Positions 23,617 through 32,595 of a stretch of 52,022 nt of DNA are shown piece by piece; the first letter of the stretch is position 1; each line of letters begins with the position of its first letter. Where the stretch lies: positions 1 to 52,022 of the forward strand of contig JACQXX010000120.1 in assembly GCA_016208495.1 (NCBI GenBank), written 5' to 3'. A program made the position numbers and the translations under genes. The notes under the pieces were generated by a model. It ran no database searches, was not told the DNA's origin, and saw nothing but the letters and a program-made list of their open reading frames with translations. The stretch comes from Acidobacteriota bacterium. Lineage in GTDB: Bacteria > Acidobacteriota > Blastocatellia > Chloracidobacteriales > Chloracidobacteriaceae.

Positions 23617-24306
23617 TTACTCTCCCGCTGCAACTCGGATCTTGTCCGGATACTGTTCGGCCAGTCGGAGTGGTTCGCCGCCCTTTTTGAACCGAAAATC
23701 ACACTGGCTGGCACCGAGGGCAATCGAGCCGGTTCTCCGAAGTCCCTGGTTGCCTTTGTCGCTCATCACGTCATCCGCGCCGCACATGTAGGGCACTAAA
23801 TCCTGGGCATCATACTTTGAGCACTGGGTGTAAATCGCGCAGGACTTGATATTGTGGCCAAAGTCGAAATCCGTCCCGTTTCCAGGGACAAATTCAAATA
23901 CATCTTCGCCGGGTGCCGGATGTCGTTGCGAAGCTTCAGCGGCTGCCAGGAATTGAACATAGCGTTCGTGGGCGGCGGCTTCATTCTCTGGTTCGGTTGG
24001 GGCCGGAACAGGTGCTCGGGCCAGGCCGTGGAGCATGGCGCTCCCGAAATCATGGACAGCTACACCACGTTCTTTCAAGGCTAAATAAGCTGCGAGATTG
24101 ACCGTGCAGACAAAAAGCGCTGACGCCAGTGGATGAAATGGTTTCTCAACGTAGGCCAGCTCCGGAAGCATCTCATCAAAAATCACTTCCGCCCTGGAAA
24201 CAATGGTTTGCGGGTCGTCTACAAATCGTCCGGTCAGTCGAGCCAGCCGTGGTTTGGCCTGTTCAAAGAAGCTTTTCACAAATTGTTCGCCTTCGTGTCG
24301 TGTCAT
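23617..24306 (-). CDS. L-2-amino-thiazoline-4-carboxylate hydrolase family protein
   Basis: I chose ATG 24304-24306 because AAGGA lies 6 bases upstream. It gives 229 residues and removes a 33-residue leader that overlaps non-coding sequence. The C-terminal half has the family pattern: FGHNIKSCAIYTQCSKYDAQ, then VPYMCGADDVMSD, then LRRTGSIALGASQCDFRF. The named enzyme opens thiazoline rings in L-cysteine synthesis from ATC, but most members of the family have no proven substrate. No signal peptide, so cytoplasmic. It is followed directly by a lipoprotein gene. Confidence 0.75.
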   Translation of the reverse strand: MTRHEGEQFVKSFFEQAKPRLARLTGRFVDDPQTIVSRAEVIFDEMLPELAYVEKPFHPLASALFVCTVNLAAYLALKERGVAVHDFGSAMLHGLARAPVPAPTEPENEAAAHERYVQFLAAAEASQRHPAPGEDVFEFVPGNGTDFDFGHNIKSCAIYTQCSKYDAQDLVPYMCGADDVMSDKGNQGLRRTGSIALGASQCDFRFKKGGEPLRLAEQYPDKIRVAAGE

Positions 24307-24378
24307 GTATTTCCTTGAGAATGCTTTATGGTTGGTGTTGAAATGAATCCCTTCGAAAACCCGGAAGCGTGGAACACT

Positions 24379-24459
24379 GACAAGGTGACAAGGTGATTTT
24401 TTCATCCCTCATCCTTCAGCCCTCATCCCTTCCGAAAACCCTGAACCCTGAACCCTGAA
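24379..24459. repeat. Mixed short tandem array (TGACAAGG, CATCCCT, AACCCTG)
   Basis: Two TGACAAGG units, then CATCCCTCATCCTTCAGCCC, then three AACCCTG units fill the gap between the metalloprotease stop and the ATC-hydrolase gene. The CCCTGAA heptamer is the complement of the GGGTTCA heptamer at 10401. Confidence 0.8.
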
Positions 24460-24462
24460 TGC

Positions 24463-27400
24463 TTACTTCGAAACCAGCGTAAACACCGGGCTTGTGCCCG
24501 TTCCACTGTTTCCGGCGGCATCCCGTGCTGTAATTCGAAGGCGAGCCGTTTTGCTCTTTTGTTTTCCAATCAGCGCTGAATTCAATTCCAATGATTGAAC
24601 CGTCCCCGCGAGTCCAGTTGCCAGTGTCGTTGGGAAAGTCGTCCCGCCATCAAGTGACAGCCCGACATCCTGTGAACTGACGCCGACATTGTCACGTGAT
24701 TGCCACGTGATGGTAAATGACTTGCTGGCAGACACTTTGACTTTGCCTCCAGTTGGACTGGTCACCGTGACCTGAGGTGGTTCGGTATCGTTTGGCGTAG
24801 CCCGAACAATCGCAAAATCAGCATCTGACGCATCAAGTCCTTTATTTCCAGCGGCATCCTGGGCGGTGATTCGCACCCGCGCCCGCATTGAGGCAAATTG
24901 ATCGGTGGCGGTAAAGGTAAACGCCTGGGCCGAACCGTCAAGCGCCGCCGCTGCTGAAATTGGGAAGGTGCTGCCGCCATCCAGCGAGAGTTCAAGTGAA
25001 TGTGACGCCACGCCGGAATTATCCGTGGAATTCCACCGCACCGGAACACCTGATCCAATTGTGAATGATTCTCCGCCGTTGGGCGCCAGCAGGGTAACGG
25101 TTGGTGGCTGTGTGTCAGTTGTCGTGCCAGGTTTGACTTCAAAGTTGGTGTTGGAAATGTCAAAGAAGACATTGCCGACTGCCTCGACCTTGATGCGGCC
25201 AGCCTGGGTGGTCAGTTGGGGGACGATGATGGTGTGGGCGCCGTCATTGGCGGCCCGGTCGGCCAGCACGGTTGGAAAGGTTCGCCCGCCATCGGCTGAA
25301 AAAAGAATTCTGACTTCGGCGCAGTTGATTGGGGCGACATCAGTTTGGGCGACTTTCCAGGTCACGGTTTGAACCGTGCCACCTTCAAAGGTTTGGGGTT
25401 TGCCCTGTGAGGTAATTTCAAATGGTTCGCTGGTTGCGACCACACGCACGTGTTGCCGGGCAAAGTTGACTCCGCCGCCTCCGGCGTGATTGTCACGCAC
25501 CGTCACCTGGAATTTGAGCACCCGGTTTTGGGTGGGCAGGGTTTCACCAAGCTGGGTTTTGTTTTGCAGAATGTTGGTTACCTGCGGAAATGTCCGCGTG
25601 GGTGATGTGGTCGGAGGAAATGATCGAAAGAGCGGTCGGATGCGTCCATCTTCATCGCTGTTGGGCGGACTTGGGGCAAAGGAAACGTCAATTTCTTCCC
25701 AGCCGTAGGTGAGCGGGTCGCCTTCGGGGTCAGTCGCGGTTGCCGTGAGCGCAAATGGTGTTTTGGCGGGAATTGCCAGATCCGGCCCGGCGGTCACCTG
25801 TGGCGGCTGGTTCCCGGTCGAGACGGGTGCCGCACAGCTTCCAGGGGTGGCCTCGGTGGCGGCATTGAGCATCTGGGTCAGGCTAAAGGCATGAAAATAA
25901 ATATCTTCTGGTTTGAATCCAAGGTCTTCCTCACCGCAGCCGCTTGGACCGTAGGCCATAATCGTGGTCCCGCTGGCCGGCTCAACCGCCGCGACTCCCT
26001 GCCGATTTCCATTGCCGCAGGTTCGGGTTGCGGCATTAAAAGTATGATTGGCAAATTGCTGGTGACCCATTTCGTGGACCAGCGTGTAGGTCGAAAGCGG
26101 CGTGTCTTCCGCAACACCAAAGCAGGTGGCGCCCAGTGCTTTGAAATTCGGATCACACAAGCCAAAAAAAGCCGTTCCAAAGGTGCCGCCTTCGCCAACG
26201 GTTCCAAACGCATGGCCCAGGTCATAGGCTGTCGCGCCGACCCTTCCATTCAAAACATCCACGTTCTCAAAATCCATTTCGCGGGGATTGCCATTGGTAA
26301 ACGGGTCGCTTGAGCCGCTTGTGAAAATGGCATCCTGATCGTTGACCACCAGAAAGCGGACCGACATTTCCCGTTCATAAATGGCATTGGCAAAGTTGAC
26401 GCGCTGGACAATGGATTCAAAAGTTCGAGTCACATTGCCATTGCCAAAGCGCTGGGTATATTCGCCCGTAGCCGAGACCGCCAGCCGGTAGGTGCGCAGG
26501 GTGTTTCCAACCGGAAGCGGCGGTGCCGCGGCCAGAATCACCCACCCGTTGCCATCTGCCGTCAATGTGGCGCTCCGAAAATTGCGGTTTTCCTGGCTAA
26601 ACTGGGCGAGTTTGGCCTGCAGACTGGATGAAAGGGAAACGGAACTGGCTCGAAAGAGCGAATTGCCATACACAATCACCCATTGATTATTTGAGGTGAA
26701 GGCAATGCTTTTGAGTTCTTCGCCGCCGCCAGCCAACTCAGTAAGAGCTGCCTGGGCGTCGGCTGGAATGCCATCAGAAAAAAACTGGTTGTAATCTGAA
26801 AGGATGATCCAGCCGCCAGTTGCGGTAAAGGCGATATGCTTGACGATCCGATTTTCATTCGCCAGTGTCTGGAGGCGATTTTGCATCGCGGTTGGAATGC
26901 CCTGGGCCGCAAACTGGTTCTCTCCGTGGAGGATAACCCAGCCGTTGGACGGCGAGAAATACACACCAAAGAGTTCGTTTCCGCTGTTGTTGAGCGAAAG
27001 CGCCCGGTCAAAAGCTGCCTGCGGAATGTTGCGAGCAAAGAACCCGCTGTAGCCATAGACGATCATCCAGCCGTTGTTGGCTGTGAACTGGGCTGTTTTC
27101 AACGTGTAAGCGGTATTTGAAAAGGACTGGAGCCGCGTTGCCATTTCTGCCGGGATGGACTGAGCCGCATACCGGCGATCTTCAGCGGCTTGCCGTAACC
27201 CAGGAGCCGCGGTTGAACTGGTTGGGTTAGAACTGGAGTTGAAAACTCCACCGGAGGCGAGTCCATCCGGTTCGATTGTATATTCCTGAATGCTGGGGAA
27301 TTTCTGGTCAACGACTTCCTGTGGCATCGTTCCGCACTGGAAGTGACCCGGTTGCCAATCGGCGTCTGTTCCAAATGAACTGACATAGATCTGTGGGTGG

Positions 27401-27888
27401 TTTGGGTCGCCGGCTGGACGTACAAACACTGAACCCTGACTGGTCAAGAGCAAAGCGTGCAGGCCATCGGAATTCCAGTCAAAGCGTAGCGTGGCGGTTG
27501 GGTCTTCGATGCCCTGACCAACAAAGGTTCGAATGTGGATATCCGCTGACGGCGGCGACACAATCGGAGACTCGGCAATCCGCGCTGACAACCATGTTCC
27601 ATCCGGCAAGGGAAATTGAAGAATCGTCTGGCTCTGGCGGAGCGGTATGCGACCTTCGTTGGGAGCGCGGTCGAGTGTCTGTTTAACCAGACCAGTATTG
27701 AGTTGAAACCGGCGCTCGTTTTTGGCTGTCGCTTGAATCGTGTTTGAACGAGCCGGTGGGGAAATCGCAACCCAAAGCGGATCGGCTGAAACCGGCCTGA
27801 TGAGTTCCATATTGCCCCATCTGGAAAGAAACAGACTGCTGAGCAACACACCACAAACGGCAATGGACCAAACCCAAACTCGTCCCAT
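24463..27888 (-). CDS. Secreted reprolysin-like zinc metalloprotease with Ig/PKD-like C-terminal domains
   Basis: The 1141-residue protein starts with a signal peptide (MGRVWVWSIAVCGVLLSSLFLSR). The catalytic site HEMGHQQFANH is complete (H605, E606, H609, H615), as in metzincins of the M12B reprolysin type. Residues about 262-452 hold four and a half copies of a 44-residue repeat with a G/Q-W-[VMI]-I-[VL] core and a following FF...IP, which I do not recognise. After the protease come a PKD-like domain (ATDPEGDPLTYGWEE) and three related Ig-like modules with SLDGG[ST]TFP strings. These are surface-binding or secretion modules. It probably acts outside the cell on protein substrates. A monocistronic gene is suggested by the divergent start and flanking repeats. 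Confidence 0.92.
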   Translation of the reverse strand: MGRVWVWSIAVCGVLLSSLFLSRWGNMELIRPVSADPLWVAISPPARSNTIQATAKNERRFQLNTGLVKQTLDRAPNEGRIPLRQSQTILQFPLPDGTWLSARIAESPIVSPPSADIHIRTFVGQGIEDPTATLRFDWNSDGLHALLLTSQGSVFVRPAGDPNHPQIYVSSFGTDADWQPGHFQCGTMPQEVVDQKFPSIQEYTIEPDGLASGGVFNSSSNPTSSTAAPGLRQAAEDRRYAAQSIPAEMATRLQSFSNTAYTLKTAQFTANNGWMIVYGYSGFFARNIPQAAFDRALSLNNSGNELFGVYFSPSNGWVILHGENQFAAQGIPTAMQNRLQTLANENRIVKHIAFTATGGWIILSDYNQFFSDGIPADAQAALTELAGGGEELKSIAFTSNNQWVIVYGNSLFRASSVSLSSSLQAKLAQFSQENRNFRSATLTADGNGWVILAAAPPLPVGNTLRTYRLAVSATGEYTQRFGNGNVTRTFESIVQRVNFANAIYEREMSVRFLVVNDQDAIFTSGSSDPFTNGNPREMDFENVDVLNGRVGATAYDLGHAFGTVGEGGTFGTAFFGLCDPNFKALGATCFGVAEDTPLSTYTLVHEMGHQQFANHTFNAATRTCGNGNRQGVAAVEPASGTTIMAYGPSGCGEEDLGFKPEDIYFHAFSLTQMLNAATEATPGSCAAPVSTGNQPPQVTAGPDLAIPAKTPFALTATATDPEGDPLTYGWEEIDVSFAPSPPNSDEDGRIRPLFRSFPPTTSPTRTFPQVTNILQNKTQLGETLPTQNRVLKFQVTVRDNHAGGGGVNFARQHVRVVATSEPFEITSQGKPQTFEGGTVQTVTWKVAQTDVAPINCAEVRILFSADGGRTFPTVLADRAANDGAHTIIVPQLTTQAGRIKVEAVGNVFFDISNTNFEVKPGTTTDTQPPTVTLLAPNGGESFTIGSGVPVRWNSTDNSGVASHSLELSLDGGSTFPISAAAALDGSAQAFTFTATDQFASMRARVRITAQDAAGNKGLDASDADFAIVRATPNDTEPPQVTVTSPTGGKVKVSASKSFTITWQSRDNVGVSSQDVGLSLDGGTTFPTTLATGLAGTVQSLELNSALIGKQKSKTARLRITARDAAGNSGTGTSPVFTLVSK

Positions 27889-28089
27889 AGCTACCTCACA
27901 TTGAAGGGATTATGAATTCTCTGGTTATAATCTTTCGTCACTGAGAAGCAAACAATTTTATGTCTCTCTCAAGCAGGGATCTTGTTCAAGTGATGGCTCT
28001 TCTGGTGCTGTAAAAGAAAAACTTAGGTGAGTGCAACAATTTGATATATTGCCAAAAAAGATAGCTTCGCAGAGAGGAAATTTTGACGA
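27889..28089. other. Divergent promoter region
   Basis: This 201-base gap separates the starts of the metalloprotease and acetyltransferase genes. It is AT-rich with no visible repeats. Promoters for both are expected, but I cannot place boxes with confidence. Confidence 0.35.
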
Positions 28090-28623
28090 ATGGATTTTCA
28101 ACCCGCTCAATCAACTCTCATTCGGCCAGAACAACCCGATGATGCCGCCAGTGTGCGTCGTGTCAATGAACTTGCTTTCAATCAACACGATGAAGCCAAT
28201 CTGGTCGAAGCCTTGCACAAGGTGGCTGTGGGGCTGATTTCACTGGTGGCCGTGATTGATGGCCAAATTGTCGGTCATATTTTGTTCAGTCCGGCGACAA
28301 TCCAGGGGGCAGGCGGTGACTTTCACGTCATCGGACTGGCACCGATGGCGGTCTTGCCTGAATATCAAAATCGTGGGATTGGCTCGCAACTGGTTCGGGC
28401 CGGGCTGGCCGAATGCCACCGTCAGGGGCACCGGATGGTTATTGTTTTAGGGCATCCGAATTTCTATCCGCGATTTGGTTTTGTTCCCGCCCGGCCCAAA
28501 GGGATTACCTGCGAATATGATGTTTCGGATGATACCTTTATGGTCGCTGAACTCGAACCCGGCGCCCTGGCTGGCTGCACCGGACTGGCCAAATATCACC
28601 CGGCGTTTGCCATGGTTGGGTGA
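28090..28623 (+). CDS. GNAT-family N-acetyltransferase (YhbS-like)
   Basis: The product is 177 residues. The acetyl-CoA binding motif A reads PMAVLPEYQNRGIGSQLVRAG (about residues 87-107), with the R/Q-x-x-G-x-G/A signature QNRGIGS. A motif-B-like VLGHPNFYPRFGFVPA segment is typical of the YhbS subgroup. These enzymes transfer acetyl from acetyl-CoA to an amine; the substrate is unknown. No signal peptide. The ATG at 28090 gives a complete domain. The gene stands alone, 94 bases before the 3' end of the converging regulator gene. Confidence 0.92.
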   Translation: MDFQPAQSTLIRPEQPDDAASVRRVNELAFNQHDEANLVEALHKVAVGLISLVAVIDGQIVGHILFSPATIQGAGGDFHVIGLAPMAVLPEYQNRGIGSQLVRAGLAECHRQGHRMVIVLGHPNFYPRFGFVPARPKGITCEYDVSDDTFMVAELEPGALAGCTGLAKYHPAFAMVG

Positions 28624-28716
28624 ATCGCTGAATGAAGAATGCAGAATTGAGAATGAGGAATGAGGAGAAAGCAGTTGTATCCATTTTCCCCAGTCTCCAT
28701 TTTAGCCACGAATGTG

Positions 28717-30726
28717 TCAGGAAACTACGCGCCGGATCAGGTCGTCATATCGTGGATCTGAACGCAATGGGAGTAACTCTGGGTCATACTGGAGATAGCT
28801 CAGATAAACCGAATGGGCCTGATATGCCTGTTCCAGCCATTTGAATGCCTGATCTTTCTCATTGAGAGCGACATAAATAAGCGCCATAAAATAAGCTGAG
28901 TCCGGTGTTTCCTTTTGGTGTGGTAAGATACTGCTCATTAAATGCTGTGCTTCAGCTTTGCGGCCTGACCGAATCAACAAATAGACACGATAAAAATCCA
29001 TCAATCCATCAGGTGGAATTTTGTCCAATTCAGCCAGTGCTTGCGGATATTTTCTCTGGTATGAGTAAACCAGCGCCCGCAGGCTTACCAGTTGATAATC
29101 CTCTGGGTGCATTGCCAGGGCTTCCTGAATTTCGCGATGGGCGAGATTAAATTGACCATTCAGACTATAAGAAAATGAGAGAAACCCTCGAACCGGACTG
29201 AGCACTGGATCCAGTTCCCTGGCTTTGATCAAGATAGGAATGGATTCTGGCGGATTGAATGTTTGATAGTATTCCCCAAACCACATCAACGTGGTGGCTG
29301 AGTTTGGGTTCAGCTCAAGAGCCTTTTGGAGATCCTGTCTGGCCGTACGATCCCATAAATGCACCTTGGCGTGTCCTAACGCTGCATATGCTTCAGGTAA
29401 TGAATTGTCGAGCGACAATGCTTTCTCGGCCATGGCTTTGGCTTTTGGAAGCGCTTCATTGGACGGCAAAAACATACCGGCCCCGGTACAGTAGGCGTCG
29501 GCCAGCCCGGCGTAGGCCAGGGCATACCCTGGATCAAGTTCAATGGCATGGTTGAAATATCGAATTGCAGCTTCCAGCCCGTCTTTTGTAAACAGGAGGG
29601 TGTAGTAGCGGCCTTTGACATATTCCTGATAGGCCAGGGTATTTTCAGTATAGTGTTTGGTGAGTCGGCGCTGTTCCTCATCTGAGAGTTTGTAGGAAAG
29701 AGCCTGTGTCACCTGTTCTGAAATATGATCCTGGAGCTGAAAGTAATCTGAGCAGGTTTCATCACATTGAAATGCCCAGACGGTTTGACTGTTACTGACC
29801 TGAATCAGTCGCACGGTTACCCGTACCTGATCACCCATCTGTTGAATGCTGCCGTCAAGGACTGTTTCCACCTGGAGTTCCTTGCCGACCTCGGCTGCTT
29901 CTTTTGATGAACTGGCAAATGGTAAAACGGACCGCGTTGGGCGAACAACCAGTTGCTGCAGGTTGCTCAATCGGGTAATCAGCACATCGGTCAGCCCAAT
30001 GCTCAAATATTCATCATTTCCCTGAGGCTGCAGCACTTTAAACGGCAAGACCGCAAGTGACCTGGTTGCAGATTGCGGTTGCGGCGGCGACGGGTGACGC
30101 CAAACCAGGAATCCCCCACATATTCCAATGGCCACGATACTGAGAACGAGAGCGATCCGAAAGGAAAGCCACCCCAGGCGATTGGGGGGAGCGGTTTCTA
30201 ATTGGGCGGGCGGCACGGTCTTCACTGGATGAGGATGCTCTGAGAAATAATTGGGCGCTGAATCAACTGAGGTTTCGTTGTCATCATTCAAAGTCGGAAC
30301 GTCACACGACTCAACCTGGGCTTCTGAATCCTGTACTGATTCAATCACCTGGACGGCCTGAACCGGAGCTTCAAGCGGGAGCGCTGGTGGTTCTTCAACC
30401 ACTTCGGTGACTTTGGCAATAAACCGATACCCGCGACGTGGAATGGTTTGAATAAACCGACTGTTTTTGAAATCGTCGCCCAGGACTTTGCGGAGCTGCG
30501 AGATATTAAAGGCCAGGTTTACGTCTTCAACAAAGCTGTCCGGCCACAGTTGATGCATCAATTCTTCCTTCACAAGCACCCGCCCACTATTTTCAACCAG
30601 GATCAACAGCGTATCAAAAGCTTTCGGCGTCAGTTGGATGAGCCGGCCTTCCTGCTTTAAAACGCGCTGGGTGACATCCAGACAAAATTCTCCGAACGCA
30701 TATAAGTGCTTCTCCTGATTGTACAT
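28717..30726 (-). CDS. Membrane-anchored winged-helix regulator with TolB-like and TPR domains
   Basis: I chose ATG 30724-30726 (669 residues); the longer frame begins with TTG. Residues about 6-103 form an OmpR/PhoB-type winged helix (RLIQLTPKAFDTLLILVE...NISQLRKVLGDD). A proline-rich acidic linker and one transmembrane helix (about residues 187-208) follow. The outside part has a TolB/FlgO-like domain (RSLAVLPFKVLQPQGNDEYL) and then tetratricopeptide repeats. The layout is that of CadC-type one-component regulators: sensing outside, DNA binding inside. The target genes are unknown; the divergent secreted-protein gene at 31072 is a candidate because it shares the intergenic region. Confidence 0.92.
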   Translation of the reverse strand: MYNQEKHLYAFGEFCLDVTQRVLKQEGRLIQLTPKAFDTLLILVENSGRVLVKEELMHQLWPDSFVEDVNLAFNISQLRKVLGDDFKNSRFIQTIPRRGYRFIAKVTEVVEEPPALPLEAPVQAVQVIESVQDSEAQVESCDVPTLNDDNETSVDSAPNYFSEHPHPVKTVPPAQLETAPPNRLGWLSFRIALVLSIVAIGICGGFLVWRHPSPPQPQSATRSLAVLPFKVLQPQGNDEYLSIGLTDVLITRLSNLQQLVVRPTRSVLPFASSSKEAAEVGKELQVETVLDGSIQQMGDQVRVTVRLIQVSNSQTVWAFQCDETCSDYFQLQDHISEQVTQALSYKLSDEEQRRLTKHYTENTLAYQEYVKGRYYTLLFTKDGLEAAIRYFNHAIELDPGYALAYAGLADAYCTGAGMFLPSNEALPKAKAMAEKALSLDNSLPEAYAALGHAKVHLWDRTARQDLQKALELNPNSATTLMWFGEYYQTFNPPESIPILIKARELDPVLSPVRGFLSFSYSLNGQFNLAHREIQEALAMHPEDYQLVSLRALVYSYQRKYPQALAELDKIPPDGLMDFYRVYLLIRSGRKAEAQHLMSSILPHQKETPDSAYFMALIYVALNEKDQAFKWLEQAYQAHSVYLSYLQYDPELLPLRSDPRYDDLIRRVVS

Positions 30727-31071
30727 AGGTCTTCTCAAAACTTTCTAATAACTTTCTTAACCGGGTTAAAAGATTTCCAGAGTGGGTTTCAGTACAGTTG
30801 GGCTCAAGTTCAGACAGCAAGGCCAGGGAGAGAAACTGAACGGATAAATTTTGGGAGTTTGGCTTTCTGGCTGCTTGAAATTCTTAACGAGATTGAGGCT
30901 ATGCCGATGGAACAAGCCATACCTACGACAAGGTCACGGGAATTGGTTTGAATTCAGCCGGATCTTTTTCTTGAAAATTCGATATGAAAAGACAGATCCG
31001 TTTTTACGAAAAGTTTATTGAAGTGAGTATTCAATACACCTTAAACTATTTAAATCTTAGGAGATATATCA
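30727..31071. other. Divergent intergenic region
   Basis: The region holds the promoters of the winged-helix regulator (minus) and the small secreted protein (plus). The segment near 31005-31070 is AT-rich and precedes a good ribosome-binding site (TTAGGAGAT, about 31058-31066). I see no coding frame or strong palindrome. Confidence 0.4.
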
Positions 31072-31599
31072 ATGAAAAGCGTTCAAAAAAATATCAATGT
31101 GAAGACTATTTTCCTGGTTTTTGCTTTACTGCTGGCTGTTGGCTTGCCAATACCAGGCGTTGCTGATGGCGTTTCAGTAGGATTGCTGGCCCAGGTTCGT
31201 GCCCAGGGAAAATCAAAGGTCAAAGATAATCGCTTAAAATCATTTACTATCGCTGATTTGATCGGGCGGTATGCTGTACTGGCATTAGAAAACGACACTA
31301 CTCCGGATGGAGCACCCTACCATGCGGCCTGCGTGGGCATGATCACTTTTGATGGGAAAGGGGCTTTCATCGATAAAGAAACCCATAGTTTTAATGGTCA
31401 GATTGTCGTTGCTGAGTTAACCGGTACCTACACCATGAATCCAGATGGCACCGGGGTGTTGACCTTTCATGGAACTGGTCCAGATGGTCAACCCCTGACT
31501 TTTGAAGAACCGTTTGCTCTCTCAAATGGTGGGAAAGAAATTACCGCGCTCGTTTCTATCGAAGGGGTGGTTTCCTACGCAACGATGAAGAAGCAATAA
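31072..31599 (+). CDS. Small secreted protein of unknown function
   Basis: The product is 175 residues with a signal peptide (KTIFLVFALLLAVGLPIPGVA). The mature protein has a lipocalin-like or beta-barrel-like rhythm: IGRYAVLALEND...GMITFDGKGAF...VVAELTGTYTMNPDGTGVLTF. Such GxxTFDGxGxF and GTYTxNxDGTGxL patterns are common in small exported proteins from soil bacteria. I do not know the function. RBS AGGAGA precedes ATG 31072. A clear terminator follows at 31784-31829. It is divergent from the winged-helix regulator. Confidence 0.75.
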   Translation: MKSVQKNINVKTIFLVFALLLAVGLPIPGVADGVSVGLLAQVRAQGKSKVKDNRLKSFTIADLIGRYAVLALENDTTPDGAPYHAACVGMITFDGKGAFIDKETHSFNGQIVVAELTGTYTMNPDGTGVLTFHGTGPDGQPLTFEEPFALSNGGKEITALVSIEGVVSYATMKKQ

Positions 31600-31783
31600 G
31601 CTTTCAACTCTACTAACGGATTGTTTTTTGGGTTTGATTGATGGGGTAGGTTCAGAATTTTTATAGGCTCCCAGTAAGCGGGCAATTCACCAGAAGGTGC
31701 CACTGATCTTTCCTCCATTGGCAAAATGGGTAACGTGGTTTTTGGAAAGAACAATCAACCGTGGTTGTCCTGCTTTTTTTTGG
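31600..31783. other. 3' intergenic region
   Basis: No gene is seen between the secreted-protein gene and its terminator. A small T-rich run (TTTTTTTTGG at about 31774-31783) precedes the terminator hairpin. Confidence 0.4.
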
Positions 31784-31829
31784 GGTAGTCGTGTTTTAGA
31801 TATGGAAACACGGCTACCTCTTTTTTTTT
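31784..31829 (+). terminator. Rho-independent terminator
   Basis: GGTAGTCGTGTTT (31784-31796) pairs with AAACACGGCTACC (31806-31818) over 13 positions with one G-T pair, and a run of T follows from 31819 to 31829. It most likely ends the transcript of the small secreted protein. Confidence 0.9.
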
Positions 31830-31977
31830 GGTATCAGGAAACAGAAAAATCTCCGGTAAACTTGTTGGAGTTGTAAACTCTGGCGCGCTTTGTGCCGAAA
31901 AGCGATGTCTTCTGGTTCAGGCCGGGTTGCGATCAACCTGATTTCCAACCTACGATACCCATTCCTTGAGAATTTAT

Positions 31978-32412
31978 ATGAGTACGCTCGAACACGCGAT
32001 TGCGCTGGCTGCCAAAGCCCACGAAGGACAGGTTGACAAAGCCGGTCAACCCTATGTGTTGCATCCATTGCGGATGATGTTACGGTTAACCACACCCGAA
32101 GAACGCATCACGGCGGTTTTACACGATGTGGTCGAAGATTGCGGCTGGACGCTTGACCAGCTTCGTGCCGAAGGCTTTTCCGAGGCGGTCATTGATGCCG
32201 TGGCGGCGGTGACGCGTCAACCAGACGAGACCTACGAGGCGTTTGTCCTGCGGGCTGCCGCCAACCCAATTGGTCGCCGGGTGAAACTGGCTGATCTGGC
32301 TGACAATAGCGATCTGAGCCGGATTGCCAACCCGACTGAGCGCGACCGAAAACGGCTTGAAAAATACAAGCGAGCGATCAAAACGATTCGAGAGCACTAC
32401 CCTGAAGCCTGA
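31978..32412 (+). CDS. HD-domain phosphohydrolase (MESH1 / RelA-SpoT hydrolase-like)
   Basis: I chose ATG 31978 (144 residues); an upstream TTG at 31966 is in frame but less likely. Motifs of the ppGpp hydrolase HD fold are complete: AAKAHEGQVDKAGQPYVLHP, then AVLHDVVEDCGWTLDQL, then RVKLADLADNSDLSRI. These correspond to the metal ligands H, HD and D of small alarmone hydrolases. The protein lacks the synthetase, TGS and ACT domains, so it is the stand-alone type. It likely degrades (p)ppGpp or a related nucleotide in the cytoplasm. It sits alone between two regulators; no toxin-like synthetase gene is adjacent. Confidence 0.9.
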   Translation: MSTLEHAIALAAKAHEGQVDKAGQPYVLHPLRMMLRLTTPEERITAVLHDVVEDCGWTLDQLRAEGFSEAVIDAVAAVTRQPDETYEAFVLRAAANPIGRRVKLADLADNSDLSRIANPTERDRKRLEKYKRAIKTIREHYPEA

Positions 32413-32595
32413 TTGATCCAAAAAACAACTGGTTGTGCACGCAACTTGCACTTGTTCTCAACCGGCCTGCCCAAACAGGCAGGTTATATCGTGCATCTTC
32501 CGGCTGGAAGGACGGATGCCTGATGAGAACCAGAAATAGAAGGAAAGGATGACTATCTTTTCGGATAGTTTCAACTATCCAAAAGGTTTGTGTGT

